Translations under genes and position numbers: made by a program
The notes under the pieces: model-generated
Databases searched by the model: none
Told to the model about the DNA's origin: nothing
Seen by the model: only the letters and a program-made list of their open reading frames with translations
In this document: positions 7,111 to 8,280 of the stretch, piece after piece
Layout of the letters: each line of letters begins with the position of its first letter
How positions within the stretch are numbered: position 1 is the stretch's first letter
Source of the DNA: Lachnospiraceae bacterium UBA1201
Lineage (GTDB): Bacteria > Bacillota > Clostridia > Lachnospirales > Lachnospiraceae
Reading direction: 5' to 3'
Assembly (NCBI GenBank): GCA_002309675.1
Contig: DBXX01000057.1
Span: 36,463 to 44,742 of the forward strand
DNA length: 8,280 nt

Positions 7111-7140
7111 GTGGCATTTTCCGTATGATTTTGGTATAAT
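7111..7140 (+). promoter_or_regulatory. Extended -10 promoter of the beta-CASP hydrolase gene
   Basis: A perfect TATAAT (7135-7140) is preceded by TGG (7132-7134) as an extended -10. A weak -35, GTGGCA (7111-7116), lies 18 bases upstream. Transcription would begin near 7147, leaving a leader of about 58 bases. Another TATAAT at 7091-7096 has TGGACA (7071-7076) only 14 bases upstream and is less convincing. The leader contains a short GTCCG/CGGAC pairing (7162-7166 with 7185-7189) just before the ribosome site. Confidence 0.7.
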
Positions 7141-7204
7141 AGCAGTATATAGATGACTGTCGTCCGGGACGGAAATAATCCGGGCGGACAGGGGAAGGAA
7201 AATT

Positions 7205-8280
7205 ATGAAACTTACATTTATAGGAGCGGATCACGAGGTCACCGGCTCCCAGCATCTTTTGGAAGCTTGCGGAAAGACGATCCTGGTGGACTGCGGTATG
7301 GAGCAGGGTCAGAACATCTACGAGAACGCACCGCTTCCGGTGAAATATTCGGACGTCGACTACATCCTGCTGACACACGCACACATTGACCACGCAGGAA
7401 TGATCCCGTACGCGTACAAATTCGGCTTCCACGGGGAGGTCATCTGCACGGACGCGACGAAGGATCTGTCGAATATCATGCTGCGTGACAGCGCGCACAT
7501 TCAGGAGAGCGAGGCGGAGCAGAAGAACCGTAAGGGGCGCCGCGCCGGAAAGGCGGAGGTCGTTCCGATCTATGATCTGAATGATGCAGCGGGCGTGCTG
7601 GAGCATTTTGTCGGTGTGAAGTATAACGAGATGATCACGCTGGCGGACGGCCTGCGCGTGCGGTTCATCGATGCCGGGCACCTGCTGGGATCTTCAAGCA
7701 TCGAGGTTTTCATCACCGAGGGCGACGTCTCGAAGAAGATCGTGTTCTCCGGCGACATCGGCAACGATGAGAAGCCGCTGATCCGCAACCCGCACTACAT
7801 TGACGAGGCGGATTATGTCGTGATGGAATCCACCTACGGAAATCGTCTGCATGGCGAGGTTTACGACCATGTGTCCGACCTGGCACGCATTATCCAGGAG
7901 ACGCTGGACCGTCGGGGCAATGTCGTTCTGCCGGCGTTTGCGGTGGGACGTACGCAGGAGCTGCTCTACCTGATCCGTCATATCAAGCAGGACGGGCTGG
8001 TGAAGGGGCACGACGGCTTCCCGGTCTATGTGGACAGCCCGCTCGCTGTCGAGGCGACCGCGGTCTTCCATGAAAATCTGAAGGATTGTTTTGATGACGA
8101 GACGCGGGCGCTGGTGGAGCAGGGCATCAACCCGATCACATTTCCGAACCTGCACCTGTCGGTAACGGCCGACGAGTCGAAGGCGATCAATTTCGATAAT
8201 GAGCCGAAGATCATCATTTCGGCTGCCGGCATGTGTGACGCCGGACGCATTCGCCACCATCTGAAGCACAATCTGTGGCG
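7205..8280 (+). CDS. Metallo-beta-lactamase/beta-CASP putative RNase, 3' end outside the window
   Basis: The frame is open for 358 codons and runs off the right edge, so the C-terminus is missing. Metallo-beta-lactamase motifs are VDCG (28-31), THAHIDHAG (57-65; His58, His60, Asp62, His63 for zinc), AGHLLGS (157-163; His159) and SGDIG (182-186; Asp184). The beta-CASP region begins with motif A, ESTYG (Glu208), and includes PAFAVGRTQELLY (243-255), VDSPLA (276-281) and SAAGMCDAGRIRHHL (339-353). This is the pattern of the COG1236/Ysh1-CPSF73-like group with the RNA-specificity domain, cytoplasmic metal-dependent RNA nucleases; the exact substrate is unknown. Motifs B and C and the RNA-specificity domain should lie beyond the window. 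AAGGA (7195-7199) lies five bases before the ATG. Family lengths of around 530 residues suggest about a third is missing. Confidence 0.93.
   Translation, partial: MKLTFIGADHEVTGSQHLLEACGKTILVDCGMEQGQNIYENAPLPVKYSDVDYILLTHAHIDHAGMIPYAYKFGFHGEVICTDATKDLSNIMLRDSAHIQESEAEQKNRKGRRAGKAEVVPIYDLNDAAGVLEHFVGVKYNEMITLADGLRVRFIDAGHLLGSSSIEVFITEGDVSKKIVFSGDIGNDEKPLIRNPHYIDEADYVVMESTYGNRLHGEVYDHVSDLARIIQETLDRRGNVVLPAFAVGRTQELLYLIRHIKQDGLVKGHDGFPVYVDSPLAVEATAVFHENLKDCFDDETRALVEQGINPITFPNLHLSVTADESKAINFDNEPKIIISAAGMCDAGRIRHHLKHNLW

Overview
The window looks like an ordinary chromosomal segment of a moderately GC-rich Bacillota, most likely class Clostridia and plausibly Lachnospiraceae. The indications are strong AGGAGG-type ribosome binding sites, sigma-A promoters with TATAAT -10 boxes (some extended by TGG), a YesL/DUF624 membrane protein, the MEP-pathway kinase IspE, a DUF1934 protein and a 448-residue glucose-6-phosphate isomerase of the Gram-positive type. 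The taxonomic call is inference. No tRNA, rRNA, CRISPR array, transposase, phage gene or toxin-antitoxin pair is visible, and no gene-free stretch exceeds 300 bases (the longest is about 266 bases, between pgi and the last gene).

Left region (1-3259): a divergent pair. On the minus strand, a 244-residue protein with one membrane segment ends inside a perfect-armed palindrome at the window edge. That palindrome resembles a REP/RAYT-type repeat and supplies the last codons and the stop. On the plus strand, a YesL-family polytopic membrane protein with a long acidic tail is followed by a 453-residue protein with an N-terminal zinc ribbon, a tandem octapeptide charged helix and a long uncharacterised C-terminal region. 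The two plus-strand genes are probably one transcript, from an extended -10 promoter at 887-915 to a rho-independent terminator at 3220-3259.

Middle region (3250-5453): a compact operon of ispE, a GntR/FCD-family regulator and a DUF1934 (YwiB-like) gene, with 11-base gaps and ribosome binding sites that touch or overlap the preceding stop codons. Its promoter has a -35 box lying in the T-tract of the upstream terminator. The -10/start region contains a TGTATAC-T-GTATACA inverted repeat of the kind GntR/FCD proteins bind, so autoregulation by the second gene is a testable idea.

Right region (5523-8280): pgi stands alone with its own consensus-like promoter and a very strong terminator with an 18-bp perfect stem. 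It is followed by a metallo-beta-lactamase/beta-CASP putative RNase that runs off the right edge. The genes cover isoprenoid precursor synthesis, glycolysis and RNA processing, plus a membrane-associated set of unknown function. I see no strong evidence for a new multi-gene defence or mobile system. The least-described material is the single-TM protein, YesL-like protein and zinc-ribbon protein cluster at the left.
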